This document shows, piece by piece, positions 1 through 8,193 of a stretch of 64,000 nucleotides of DNA (the first letter of the stretch is position 1; the number at the start of each line of letters is the position of its first letter). The translations under genes and the position numbers were made by a program. A model generated the notes under the pieces. It was not told the DNA's origin. It worked only from the letters and a program-made list of their open reading frames with translations, and did no database searches. This DNA comes from Gillisella vitis. Its GTDB lineage: Bacteria; Pseudomonadota; Alphaproteobacteria; Rhizobiales; Rhizobiaceae. Location: positions 863,501-927,500 of the forward strand of contig NZ_CP056048.1 in assembly GCF_021559775.1 (NCBI RefSeq), in the 5' to 3' direction.

Positions 1-144
1 GTTGCAACCGGCGAATGGGACGTGAAGAAAATGGCCAATGTCGAAGAATTGCCGCCACGGCCTTTCCTCAACATTCTCAACCATATCGGCCTGCCGACCC
101 GCATCAAGGATGAAGACGGCGACCGCGCGTTGGATTTTTCGTAA
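1..144 (+). CDS. C-terminal end of a saccharopine-dehydrogenase-like protein (partial)
   Basis: The first frame is open from base 1 to a TAA at 142-144, giving the last 47 residues of a protein whose start lies outside the window. The tail contains VEELPPRPFLNILNHIGLPT and ends RALDFS. From memory this resembles the C-terminus of saccharopine/carboxynorspermidine dehydrogenase family proteins (NAD(P)-dependent enzymes of lysine or polyamine metabolism). That is an impression from a short tail and no catalytic domain is visible. The gene converges on the biotin carboxylase gene, with a strong hairpin between them. Confidence 0.45.
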   Translation, partial: VATGEWDVKKMANVEELPPRPFLNILNHIGLPTRIKDEDGDRALDFS

Positions 145-173
145 GTTTTTTGAAACGGCATTGCATTGCTACG

Positions 174-205
174 TCTCCACCCTCGGACTTTTCCGAGGGT
201 GGAGA
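174..205. terminator. Perfect 14-bp hairpin between convergent genes
   Basis: Bases 174-187 and 192-205 are perfect inverted repeats around a CTTT loop. The hairpin lies between the stop of the partial gene (144) and the stop of the accBC fusion (218). No T-run follows on either strand, so it may be a 3'-end stabiliser or a weak bidirectional terminator. The CACCCTCGG stem core resembles the palindrome at 26374-26396, so it may also be a dispersed repeat. Confidence 0.5.
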
Positions 206-217
206 AACCCCAACGTG

Positions 218-1954
218 TTAAGCGACAATCTTCAAGAGCAGGCTTCCCGCAGCCAGATAGTCGCCTTCGCTTGCGACGAGACTGACGGTTCCGGCTGTTG
301 TCGCCATGATCTGCGTTTCCATCTTCATCGCCTCCATGACGGCGAGAAGATCACCTGCCGTAACCCGATCTCCATCCTTCACCTTGAATGATTGTACCGT
401 GCCGGACACCGGGGCGGTGATGGCGCCTTTTTCCGGCGTATTTCCCGCATCGCTTGTTACAGCCTGTCCGGCATTGACTGAGAGACTGCCAAGCCCGGCG
501 AGAAGCTGGGCCGGAATGCCGAGGGCATGGCGCTTGCCATCGATTTCCACATGAGTGCGGATCAGCGACGTGTCGGTCACCGGCTCCGGCCGCATGGCCG
601 CCTCGGGCATGGCGGCGAAGTCGGTCTCGATCCAACGGGTATGGACCTTGAAGCCGTCGGTGCCGATGAAATCGGCGGTTTCCATCGCGGCACGGTGGAA
701 GGGCAACACGGTCGCCACGCCTTCGATCTGAAATTCCTTCAGGGCGCGTCTTGCCCTCCGTAAAGCTTGCTCGCGAGTGGCACCGGTGACGATCAGCTTG
801 GCCATCAGCGAATCGTAGACGCCAGGAATGGTGGAGCCGGTATCGACGCCGCTATCGAGCCGCACGCCGGGGCCGGACGGGGCCGTAAACCGGGTGATCG
901 TGCCAGGTGTTGGCAGAAAGCCACGGCCCGGATCTTCGGCATTGATGCGAAACTCAATCGAATGACCGCGAGGCACGGGTGTTTGCGTGATCGCCAAAGG
1001 CAGGCCTTCTGCAATGCGGAACTGTTCGATGACGAGATCGATGCCAGTGGTTTCTTCCGTTACGGGATGCTCGACCTGTAGCCGGGTATTCACCTCGAGG
1101 AAGGAAATCGTACCGTCAACGCCCAGCAGAAATTCCACCGTTCCAGCACCGCTATAGCCCGCTGCTGCGCAGATCGCTTTTGCGGCATCATGGATGGATT
1201 GGCGTTGAGCATCGGTGAGGAAGGGGGCGGGGGCCTCTTCCACCAGTTTCTGGTTTCGCCGCTGCAAAGAGCAATCGCGCGTGCCGAGCACCAGCACGGT
1301 GCCGTGCTTATCGGCAATCACCTGCGCTTCGATATGGCGGGGCCGGTCGAGGAAGCGTTCCAGAAAGCATTCGCCACGGCCAAAAGCCACGGTCGCCTCG
1401 CGCACAGCCGATGCGTAAAGCTCCGGAATTTCTTCCATTTTCCAGGCGACTTTCAAGCCACGCCCACCGCCGCCATGGGCCGCCTTGATGGCAACAGGCA
1501 GGCCGTGGCGCTCAGCAAAGGCAATCACTTCCTCGGCGGTGTCCACCGGCCCATCGCTGCCCGCCACCAGTGGCGCGCCGACGCTGGTGGCAATCCGGCG
1601 TGCCTCGACCTTGTCGCCCAGCGCCTCGATAACCTGCGGATCAGGGCCGATCCAGGTCAGACCGGCATCGATGACCGCACGGGCAAATTCGGCGCGCTCC
1701 GACAGGAAGCCGTAGCCGGGATGGACGGCGTCCGCGCCGGACCGTTTGGCAATATCAATCAGTTTGGCGATATCGAGATAGGTCTCTGACGGTTTGGCAC
1801 CGGACAGCCCATAGGCCTCATCGGCAAGCTGCACGAACAGCGCGTCGATATCCGGATCGGCATAGACTGCGACGGATTGCAGGCCGTAATCGCGACAGGC
1901 GCGGATGATGCGAACGGCGATTTCGCCTCGGTTGGCGATCAGCACTTTCTTCAT
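218..1954 (-). CDS. Biotin carboxylase fused to biotin carboxyl carrier domain (AccC-AccB type)
   Basis: This 578-residue protein joins a complete biotin carboxylase (N-terminal KKVLIANRGEIAVRIIRACR; ATP-grasp glycine loop AAHGGGGRGLKVA near 160; EVNTRLQVEHPVTEE near 290) to a C-terminal biotinyl domain. The acceptor lysine is in MEAMKMET, about residue 544. The family carboxylates biotin with ATP and bicarbonate for a partner carboxyltransferase. No acetyl-CoA carboxyltransferase (AccA/AccD) is nearby. The gene follows a PxpB-PxpC fusion by 20 bp, and the KipI/KipA fold of PxpB/PxpC is also found in the carboxyltransferase part of urea carboxylase. It therefore probably serves a PxpB-PxpC-linked reaction on a lactam or amide, not fatty-acid synthesis. 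The start has a GGAG ribosome site six bases upstream. Confidence 0.85.
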   Translation of the reverse strand: MKKVLIANRGEIAVRIIRACRDYGLQSVAVYADPDIDALFVQLADEAYGLSGAKPSETYLDIAKLIDIAKRSGADAVHPGYGFLSERAEFARAVIDAGLTWIGPDPQVIEALGDKVEARRIATSVGAPLVAGSDGPVDTAEEVIAFAERHGLPVAIKAAHGGGGRGLKVAWKMEEIPELYASAVREATVAFGRGECFLERFLDRPRHIEAQVIADKHGTVLVLGTRDCSLQRRNQKLVEEAPAPFLTDAQRQSIHDAAKAICAAAGYSGAGTVEFLLGVDGTISFLEVNTRLQVEHPVTEETTGIDLVIEQFRIAEGLPLAITQTPVPRGHSIEFRINAEDPGRGFLPTPGTITRFTAPSGPGVRLDSGVDTGSTIPGVYDSLMAKLIVTGATREQALRRARRALKEFQIEGVATVLPFHRAAMETADFIGTDGFKVHTRWIETDFAAMPEAAMRPEPVTDTSLIRTHVEIDGKRHALGIPAQLLAGLGSLSVNAGQAVTSDAGNTPEKGAITAPVSGTVQSFKVKDGDRVTAGDLLAVMEAMKMETQIMATTAGTVSLVASEGDYLAAGSLLLKIVA

Positions 1955-1974
1955 CGGTGTCTCCTCTTTTATCG

Positions 1975-3612
1975 TTATGCGTTCGCGGCAGGGCCAAGGA
2001 CAGGGGCGGGGGCAGGGGCGATGTCTGCGAAAGGGGTAATGGGCCGGAAGCGGATGCGGGCGTTGATCGGGATCTGTCCCGCAAGATCCAGATGATATTC
2101 GGCAACCGTGCCGATGACAGGATAGCCACCGGTCAACGGATGGTCGGCCAGAAACAGCACCGGCTGACCGCTATGCGGCACCTGAATGGCCCCGGTGGCG
2201 GTGCCTTCGCTTGGCAGTTCGGCGCTATCGATCCGTTCCAGCGGCACGTCGCCCGCAAGCCGGATGCCGACGCGGCTGGATTGCGGTGTCACCTGCCAAA
2301 GCTGGTCCGTCAGCGTCGCCAGACCTTTTTCGGTGAACCAATCGGTGCGCGGTCCAAGTACGATGTCCAGCGTGACGATATCGCCTGCACTCGGCAGGTT
2401 CTGCGGTGGAGATTCATGCAGTGAAACGGCGGTGAGACCCTCGCTGTTGCCCTTCAGCGTCAGAACCGTGTCTGCCGTCACCGGCTCAGGTCCAACGACG
2501 GCCAGCGTATCGGTGGCATAGCTGCCCAGCACCGGCTGGACCGCAAAGCCACCCCGCACGGCAAGATAGCTGCGCATTCCCTGCGGCGGCTGGCCAAGGC
2601 TGACGGTATCGCCGGGTTCCAGCGCAATTGGCTGATAGGTTTCAGCCTGAGTGACTCGGCCTGAGGCATCCCGAATAGTGACCGGGCAGGGCGCACCGGT
2701 CAGCGTGATGACGGCCCGGCTATCACTTTCAAAGGAAAATCCACCGAGCGTAATTTCCAGACAAGGGAAATCAGATGGATTGCCCACCACCCGATTGGCT
2801 GCCTTCAAGGCCCCCTGGTCCAGAGCGCCGGAGGCGGACACGCCCTGGCCGGTCTGGCCGAGACGGCCAAGGTCCTGGAACACCGCAGGCATGGGGGCGG
2901 CAAGCACGGTTAAATGCCCTGCGCCATCCGTCTCATGAACGCTGCCAGACAGACTCACAGAGGCTTCTGCGCTTGCAGGAATAACAACAGAATGGACCGC
3001 TTTCGCCATATCGGTGAAGCGCACCTGATAGCCGGGCTGAAACAGCGCTGGCGGATCGCGGCTGAGATCCCACATTTTCTCCGGTGTCACGCCGATGATT
3101 TGCCAACCGCCGGGGCTTGCCTGGGGATAGACGCCGCTGAAGGCACCTGCCAGTGCCACGGCACCAGCGGGAATGCGGGTGCGCGGGCTTTTACGGCGCG
3201 GCACGTGCAAGGCAGGGTCGCCACCGACGAGATAGCCGAAGCCCGGCGCAAAGCCACAAAAAGCAACCGTAAACGTGCTTTCCGTATGGCGGCGGATAAC
3301 CTCTTCCACGGCAAGTCCGGTCAAGTCTGCCACGTCGGCCAGATCTTCGCCGTCATAGTCTACGGGTATTTCGACCAGATGATCGGATGGGGCCAGTTTG
3401 GCGGACAGGTCGCGGGTGCTGACCTCAGCCGCCAGGGCTTGCGCATTGATGGTCTGCGGACGAAACCGGATCATCAAGGTCCGGGCGGCGGGTACCATTT
3501 CATCGATGCCGGGGATGGGGCTTGCCTGAAGCGAGGCGAACAGGGCCAGCGTCTCATCGAGATTGGCAAGCTCGACCAGCATCGTCGTCAGGCTGACGGG
3601 GAGAAAGCGCAT
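1975..3612 (-). CDS. pxpBC: 5-oxoprolinase subunits B and C fused (KipI-KipA fusion)
   Basis: The N-terminal ~215 residues are PxpB/KipI-like (FCGFAPGFGYLVG and PRRKSPRTRIPAGAVALAG, then GGWQIIGVTP). Residues ~235-545 are PxpC/KipA-like (FQDLGRLGQTGQGVSASGALDQ; VPHSGQPVLFLADHPLTGGY). In Bacillus and E. coli these are separate proteins that work with PxpA in ATP-dependent opening of 5-oxoproline to glutamate. I chose the start at 3612 (MRFLPV) because a GAGG ribosome site precedes it; an open frame runs further upstream to 3687 but overlaps the DUF1445 gene. The stop is 20 bp before accBC. The second cluster at 17281-19123 has these two proteins unfused. Confidence 0.88.
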   Translation of the reverse strand: MRFLPVSLTTMLVELANLDETLALFASLQASPIPGIDEMVPAARTLMIRFRPQTINAQALAAEVSTRDLSAKLAPSDHLVEIPVDYDGEDLADVADLTGLAVEEVIRRHTESTFTVAFCGFAPGFGYLVGGDPALHVPRRKSPRTRIPAGAVALAGAFSGVYPQASPGGWQIIGVTPEKMWDLSRDPPALFQPGYQVRFTDMAKAVHSVVIPASAEASVSLSGSVHETDGAGHLTVLAAPMPAVFQDLGRLGQTGQGVSASGALDQGALKAANRVVGNPSDFPCLEITLGGFSFESDSRAVITLTGAPCPVTIRDASGRVTQAETYQPIALEPGDTVSLGQPPQGMRSYLAVRGGFAVQPVLGSYATDTLAVVGPEPVTADTVLTLKGNSEGLTAVSLHESPPQNLPSAGDIVTLDIVLGPRTDWFTEKGLATLTDQLWQVTPQSSRVGIRLAGDVPLERIDSAELPSEGTATGAIQVPHSGQPVLFLADHPLTGGYPVIGTVAEYHLDLAGQIPINARIRFRPITPFADIAPAPAPVLGPAANA

Positions 3613-3619
3613 CGGAACC

Positions 3620-4426
3620 TCAGGCGTGATAGGCGGAATCGGGAATATCGGTGATGAACATATGGCCGGGCGCATGGGTGATGGCAAAGGGTACGCCCGA
3701 TGCCATTACGGCTGCCTGCGGGGTGACGCCACAGGCCCAGAACACCGGCACTTCGCCCGGCTCGATGCGGACGGGATCGCCGAATTGCGGCTTGGCCAGA
3801 TCCACAATACCGATCTGTTCCGGCGCGCCGACATGAACCGGTGCGCCATGCACAGCCGGGAACCGCCCGGAAATCGTCGCAGCATCGGCCACCCGCGAGG
3901 CAGGAATTGGCCGCATCGACACCACCATATTGCCATGTAAACGGCCTGCCGGGCGGCAGGGTTGATTGGTCAGATACATCGGCACATTGCTGTTATCTGT
4001 CATGTGGCGGATCTCGATGCCGGCCTCCACCATCGGCGTCTCAAAGGTGAAGCTGCATCCGATCAGGAAGCTGACGAGATCGGGATGCTCGGCCCAAGCG
4101 GCGGTAGCGTCGGGTGTTTCCTCGGCCAGCTTGCCATCGCGCCAGATCCGGTAGAGCGGCAGATCGGTGCGCAGATCCGCACCCTTGGCGAGTTCCGTCA
4201 GATGCGAGCCCGGATCGGAGACGTCAAGGACCGGGCAGGCCTTGGGATTGCGTTGCGCATAGAGCAGGAAGTCAAAGGCCCAGTCGCGTGGCAGCACGAT
4301 CATATTGGCCTGGGTAAAGCCGGGGGCGACGCCAGATGTAGGTTCCACGTCTCCATTGCGATACCGGGTGCGTGCAGCACGCGCCGGTTCGACATCCCAA
4401 TGCGCCAGATGCTTCAAGGCAATCAT
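3620..4426 (-). CDS. DUF1445 / YcsI-type putative hydro-lyase
   Basis: This 268-residue protein has family hallmarks such as RTRYRNGDVEPTSGVAPGFTQAN at the N-terminus, FLIGCSFTFE in the middle and VFWACGVTPQAA followed by THAPGHMFITD at the C-terminus. It belongs to the D-glutamate cyclase / putative hydro-lyase family (YcsI in Bacillus). D-glutamate cyclase makes 5-oxo-D-proline from D-glutamate, so a role next to a 5-oxoprolinase is sensible. The exact substrate here is unknown. Its stop is 7 bp before pxpBC. A terminator and a repeat separate it from pxpA upstream. Confidence 0.85.
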   Translation of the reverse strand: MIALKHLAHWDVEPARAARTRYRNGDVEPTSGVAPGFTQANMIVLPRDWAFDFLLYAQRNPKACPVLDVSDPGSHLTELAKGADLRTDLPLYRIWRDGKLAEETPDATAAWAEHPDLVSFLIGCSFTFETPMVEAGIEIRHMTDNSNVPMYLTNQPCRPAGRLHGNMVVSMRPIPASRVADAATISGRFPAVHGAPVHVGAPEQIGIVDLAKPQFGDPVRIEPGEVPVFWACGVTPQAAVMASGVPFAITHAPGHMFITDIPDSAYHA

Positions 4427-4442
4427 CGTCTCTCTCCCTAGA

Positions 4443-4487
4443 GCATGTCGCGCAAAAGTGTGCAGCGGTTTTGCGGTGACGACATGC
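4443..4487. repeat. REP-like imperfect palindrome
   Basis: GCATGTCG (4443-4450) pairs with CGACATGC (4480-4487), and inside it CGCAAAA (4451-4457) pairs with TTTTGCG (4469-4475). The inner AAAAGTGTG-CAGCGGTTTTGCG core recurs, with a different outer stem and in the opposite orientation, at 53090-53133. From memory this is a common dispersed palindrome of Rhizobium/Agrobacterium intergenic DNA. Confidence 0.7.
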
Positions 4488-4500
4488 GTAAAAACAAAAA

Positions 4501-4546
4501 CTTAAAGCGTGTTGCTTGAGGCTGATAAGCCGCAACACGCTTTAAG
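4501..4546 (-). terminator. Rho-independent terminator at the 3' end of pxpA
   Basis: A perfect 15-bp stem (4501-4515 with 4532-4546) overlaps the pxpA stop. On the minus strand it is followed by TTTTTGTTTTT. This is a textbook intrinsic terminator for the NRAMP-pxpA transcript. It implies that DUF1445-pxpBC-accBC are reached by read-through or from their own promoter. Confidence 0.8.
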
Positions 4547-5306
4547 CAGTTACAAACGGCTGGACGGCAATGCCCTCAGCCTCAAATCGCCTGCGGATTT
4601 CCTGGGCAATGGCGACCGCGCCGGGGCTGTCGCCATGCACGCAGATTGATTGCGCTTCCACCTTGATCACGCTGCCATCGATGGCTTCCAACGTGCCTTG
4701 GCGGGCAAGCTGCACCATGCGGCTGGCGATCTTTTCCGCGTCATGCAGAACAGCACCCGCTTCCCGGCGCGAGACGAGCTGGCCTTGCGGCGTATAGGCG
4801 CGGTCGGCAAAGGCTTCCGCCACGGTATTCAAGCCGGACGTGCGGGCGAGATCAAGGATGGGTGCGCCTGCGAGACCCATCAGCACCAGCGAGGCATCGA
4901 TGGCTTTGACGGCATCGATCACCGCTTGGCCCTGACGGGCATCATTGGCAATCCGGTTATAGAGCGCCCCATGCGGCTTGACGTAGGTGACGCGGGTGTT
5001 GGCCGCCGCCGCCATGCCTTTCAGGGCGCCGATCTGGTAGATCACGTCGGCGATCAGCTCTTCACTGGTCACGTCCATGTCGCGCCGGCCAAAGCCGACG
5101 CGATCGGGATAGGAGACATGGGCGCCAATCGATACACCGTTTTCAGCGGCGGCCTTGACGGTTTTCCAGATGCCGGACGGGTCGCCCGCATGAAAACCGC
5201 AGGCAATATTGGCGCTGGAGACCACGGCCAGCATGGCCGCATCGTCGCCCATGCTCCATGCGCCGTAGCTTTCCCCAAGGTCGCTGTTGAGATCGATGGC
5301 AGCCAT
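4542..5306 (-). CDS. pxpA: 5-oxoprolinase subunit A (LamB/YcsF family)
   Basis: This 254-residue protein has the LamB/YcsF signatures: DLNSDLGESYGAW at the N-terminus, ANIACGFHAGDP near 40, GAHVSYPD near 70, TYVKPHGALYN near 115 and EAFADRAYTPQGQLVSR near 165. PxpA is the substrate-binding subunit of the ATP-dependent PxpABC 5-oxoprolinase. The start at 5306 (MAAIDLNSD) has a GGAAGGAAAG ribosome site; the 14-residue upstream extension lacks family similarity. It sits 31 bp downstream of the NRAMP-like carrier gene and carries its own terminator. A paralogue lies at 14865-15641. Confidence 0.9.
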   Translation of the reverse strand: MAAIDLNSDLGESYGAWSMGDDAAMLAVVSSANIACGFHAGDPSGIWKTVKAAAENGVSIGAHVSYPDRVGFGRRDMDVTSEELIADVIYQIGALKGMAAAANTRVTYVKPHGALYNRIANDARQGQAVIDAVKAIDASLVLMGLAGAPILDLARTSGLNTVAEAFADRAYTPQGQLVSRREAGAVLHDAEKIASRMVQLARQGTLEAIDGSVIKVEAQSICVHGDSPGAVAIAQEIRRRFEAEGIAVQPFVTA

Positions 5307-5337
5307 GTGCTTTCCTTCCTTTTTTAACGGTCCGCGT

Positions 5338-6639
5338 TTACAGGCCAAGCAGGGCGAAGATTGGCCCGACTGATTTATAGGCCATGTACCATGTCAGCGC
5401 GCAGGTGAGGACGCCGAGGATCAAAAGCCAGCGCGGATAGCGATAGCCGCCCATCAGGTCGGAGCGCGCCCAAGCCGCATAGATGAAGATCGACAGGCCG
5501 ATGGGCAGGACGAGACCGTTCAGGCCGCCAACGAAGACCAGCATGGCCGCGGGCGGGGTGGTGATCAGCATGTAACTCACCAGTGAGAAGGCGATGAAGC
5601 CGACGGTGGCAAAATTGCGCTGACGCTCTGTCATGTCTTTCTTGAAGGCGGTGAGGAAGGAGACAGATGTATAGGCCGCACCGATAATGCTGGTCATGGC
5701 CGATGCCAGCAGCACCGCGCCGAACAGACGAAAGCCGATATTCCCCGCTGCCGCATGGAAGGCCTGGCCCGCCGGATTGGCAGCCTTGCCGGAAAGGTCG
5801 ATGACCGTGCCGCTGGCGACAACGCCGAGAATGGCGAGAAACAGGATGTAGCGCAGCACGCCGGTAATGGCGATGCCGCTGAACGCCGCGCGGTTGACGG
5901 CACCGATATTCTCAACGCCGCCCATGCCTTTGTCGAGCAGGCGGTGGGCACCAGCATAGGTAATATAGCCGCCGACGGTGCCGCCGACGATGGTGGTGAT
6001 GGTGGCGAAATCAATCGTGTCGGGCAGAATGGTCTGGCGCAGCGCTTCTGCAACCGGCGGGCCAGAGACGATTGCTGCATAGAGAATGAGGGCGAGCTTG
6101 ACGAAGGCGGCGACAAAGACCACCCGGTCCATGGCGACACCTGCCCGGCGTGACAGGAAAATACCGATGGCCGCAAGCGCGCCGATGGCACCGCCGATCT
6201 TCGGATCGAGATCGATCATGGCGTTGAAGCCCAGACCCGCGCCGCCGATATTGCCGATATTGAAGAACAGGCCGCCAATGATGACCAGTACGGCCAGCAC
6301 GTAACCTGAGCCGGGAATGGCGCTGTTGGCAATGGCCGGGGCGCGCATGCGGGTCACTGTGACGAGCCGCCAGATGTTAGCCTGGACGATGAAATCGATA
6401 ATAATGGAAATGAAGATGCCGAAGGCAAAAGCTGCACCGAGCTTGACGGTGAAAGTGGCTGTCTGAGTAATGAAACCTGGGCCGACAGCCGACATCGACA
6501 TCAGGAACATGGCCGATAGCAAGGCGTAACGCTTTGCCTTGGCCGATTTTGGCGTTCCCAGATCGCCGTTTGCTTCTAAATTCGTGTCTGCGGTGGCGAG
6601 CTTATTTTGCCCCATGGATTTGCTCCGTTTTATCGTCAT
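5338..6639 (-). CDS. NRAMP-family membrane transporter (YcsG type, no canonical metal motif)
   Basis: A 433-residue integral membrane protein with about 11 hydrophobic segments starting near residue 40 (LLSAMFLMSMSAVGPGFITQ). NRAMP metal transporters have a DPGN motif in the first helix. Here the equivalent stretch reads GPGFITQT, and the sixth-helix MPH motif is also absent (GGYITYAGAHRLLD). Divalent metal transport is therefore unlikely. In Bacillus the related ycsG sits in the ycsFGI-kipIAR operon, the same neighbourhood as here, so uptake of 5-oxoproline or a related lactam is my inference. The start at 6639 has a GAGG site; 6615 is an alternative with GGAG. Confidence 0.8.
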   Translation of the reverse strand: MTIKRSKSMGQNKLATADTNLEANGDLGTPKSAKAKRYALLSAMFLMSMSAVGPGFITQTATFTVKLGAAFAFGIFISIIIDFIVQANIWRLVTVTRMRAPAIANSAIPGSGYVLAVLVIIGGLFFNIGNIGGAGLGFNAMIDLDPKIGGAIGALAAIGIFLSRRAGVAMDRVVFVAAFVKLALILYAAIVSGPPVAEALRQTILPDTIDFATITTIVGGTVGGYITYAGAHRLLDKGMGGVENIGAVNRAAFSGIAITGVLRYILFLAILGVVASGTVIDLSGKAANPAGQAFHAAAGNIGFRLFGAVLLASAMTSIIGAAYTSVSFLTAFKKDMTERQRNFATVGFIAFSLVSYMLITTPPAAMLVFVGGLNGLVLPIGLSIFIYAAWARSDLMGGYRYPRWLLILGVLTCALTWYMAYKSVGPIFALLGL

Positions 6640-6697
6640 CCGCCCCTCTGCGGATGATCCATGCAGGCAGTCTGCCACGTTTCACAATTCCGTCAAT

Positions 6698-6710
6698 ATT
6701 GTTGAACAAT
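6698..6710. promoter_or_regulatory. Candidate GntR operator
   Basis: ATTGTT-G-AACAAT is a perfect inverted repeat in the AT-rich part of the divergent intergenic region between the carrier gene (start 6639) and the GntR regulator (start 6901). Position and size suit an FCD-type GntR dimer. Binding is inferred. Confidence 0.4.
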
Positions 6711-6900
6711 TTTATTTTATCGTTCCATCATTCTGTTTATTTCATGAGCGAAATGCCTGCGATATCGGCAGGTCATGCCAATGGTGTGGGCAAGTCTGCC
6801 CCGTTTTCCGCGCTGCCTTGCTCTGCCGGAGGGCATCGGCAATAGTCCCGGCGAAAGATGGCAGCCGTTGAACATGTTCGCGGTTGGGCAAGAGGGACCC

Positions 6901-7566
6901 ATGGCAGACGAGGATGAAAGCCTTTCGCTGGCGGAGCGGCTGGTGACAAAAATCCGCGATCAACTGATCGCCGGGGAGTTGAAACCGGGTCAGCGGCTGT
7001 CGGAGGCAGCTCTCAGCACCCGGCTCGACGTGTCGCGCAATTCGCTGCGTGAAGCCTTCCGGCTGCTGACCAAGGACGGCTTGCTGCGCCACGAGGCCAA
7101 TCGCGGTGTGTTTGTCGCCACCCCCAGCATGGCTTCGATCATCGATATCTACAGGGTGCGTCGACTGGTGGAATGCAAGGCGCTGGAACAGGCGTTTTCC
7201 GGTCATCCCGCCGTCCGGCGGATGCGGTTGGCGGTGGAAACCGCGCGGGCCTGTCGCAATAGCCGCGACTGGCTGGGAGTCGGCAGCGCCAATATGCAGT
7301 TTCATGCCGCCATCGTTGATCTCGCCGACAGTAGCCGCCTCAGCGACTTCTATACGCGAATCGCTGCGGAACTACGATTGAGCTTCGGGCTGCTGGACGA
7401 TCCAGAACTGTTGCATGCGCCTTTCGTGGAACTAAATGGCGAAATCCTTGGCCTTCTGGAAGCCGACAAGGCGAAAGAGGCGGCTAGCGCTCTCGATTCT
7501 TATCTGGTCCGCTCGGAGCGCACGGTGCTCGCAGCGTTTGCCCGCGCCACGGCAGAGGCTGGCTGA
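6901..7566 (+). CDS. GntR/FCD-family transcriptional regulator
   Basis: A 221-residue regulator. The N-terminal winged helix (LAERLVTKIRDQLIAGELKPGQRLSEAALSTRLDVSRNSLREAFRLLTKDGLLRHEANRGVFV) is GntR-like. The C-terminal ~130 residues (MASIIDIYRVRRLVECKALEQA ... FHAAIVDLAD) form an FCD ligand-binding domain. The start at 6901 follows a GAGGG site; a longer open frame to 6775 is not supported. It is divergent from the carrier-pxpA-DUF1445-pxpBC-accBC genes and probably controls them in response to the lactam or its product. Confidence 0.85.
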   Translation: MADEDESLSLAERLVTKIRDQLIAGELKPGQRLSEAALSTRLDVSRNSLREAFRLLTKDGLLRHEANRGVFVATPSMASIIDIYRVRRLVECKALEQAFSGHPAVRRMRLAVETARACRNSRDWLGVGSANMQFHAAIVDLADSSRLSDFYTRIAAELRLSFGLLDDPELLHAPFVELNGEILGLLEADKAKEAASALDSYLVRSERTVLAAFARATAEAG

Positions 7567-8046
7567 TCAAAATTCCAGCGCCCGGTTATCGACCACTTCC
7601 TTCATCACGAAAAAGGTTCGGGTTTGCCGCACGCCGGGCAGGGCGATCAACTGACTGCCGTGAATGCGGTTGAAATCGGCCATATCGCCGACCCGGATTT
7701 TCAGAAAATAGTCGAAATCGCCGGCCACCAGATGGCAATCGAGCACGAAATTCAGCTTGGCGACCGCCGCTTCAAACTCGGCAAAACTGTCCGGTGTTGA
7801 CCGGTCCAGCACCACCCCGACCATGACCAGAGCCGCCCGGTTGACCTTGGCGGGTGCCACCATGGCCCGCACACCGGTGATATAGCCCTGCGCAAACAGT
7901 TTCTGGGTACGCCTATGGCAAGTCGCCGGGCTGATCGAGACCTGTTCGGCCAGTTCGGCATTGGTCAGGCGCCCGTTTTTCTGCAACAGGCGGATCATTT
8001 TCAGATCGATGCGATCCAGCGATTCAGTCATGAAAGAATCTTTCAT
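7567..8046 (-). CDS. acdR: Lrp/AsnC-family regulator of ACC deaminase
   Basis: A 159-residue Lrp/AsnC protein. It has an N-terminal helix-turn-helix (LDRIDLKMIRLLQKNGRLTNAELAEQVSISPATCHRRTQKL) and a C-terminal RAM domain. It is divergent from acdS by 147 bp, the arrangement known for AcdR, which activates ACC deaminase in several proteobacteria. The first ATG (8046) lies inside a 17-bp palindrome; a second ATG at 8031 is equally possible, and neither has a good ribosome site. Its stop abuts the stop of the GntR gene. Confidence 0.88.
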   Translation of the reverse strand: MKDSFMTESLDRIDLKMIRLLQKNGRLTNAELAEQVSISPATCHRRTQKLFAQGYITGVRAMVAPAKVNRAALVMVGVVLDRSTPDSFAEFEAAVAKLNFVLDCHLVAGDFDYFLKIRVGDMADFNRIHGSQLIALPGVRQTRTFFVMKEVVDNRALEF

Positions 8047-8093
8047 TTGTAGGAATTAAATAGCAGAAAATACATCATATATTTCAGAAATAT
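8030..8093. promoter_or_regulatory. Two palindromes upstream of acdR/acdS (candidate Lrp-type operators)
   Basis: ATGAAAG-AAT-CTTTCAT (8030-8046) is a perfect palindrome containing the acdR start codon. ATATTTC-A-GAAATAT (8079-8093) is a second one 33 bp away. Their spacing (centres about 48 bp apart, on an AT-rich stretch) suits an Lrp oligomer. acdS begins 100 bp beyond the second site. Function is inferred from position. Confidence 0.5.
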
Positions 8094-8193
8094 TGAAATA
8101 GAACACACTTTCTATCGCAACTTAGAAAGCACCTTTCACATCCAAGAGTCTAGCATCCGCGCATTATCAACATCCATTTTCAAAGAGGATTCC

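Noticed and set aside
38..391. Plus-strand 117-codon open frame
   Set aside because: It overlaps the end of the partial gene and the accBC fusion antisense, has no ribosome site, and its composition is Ser/Arg/His-rich as expected of a GC-rich shadow frame.
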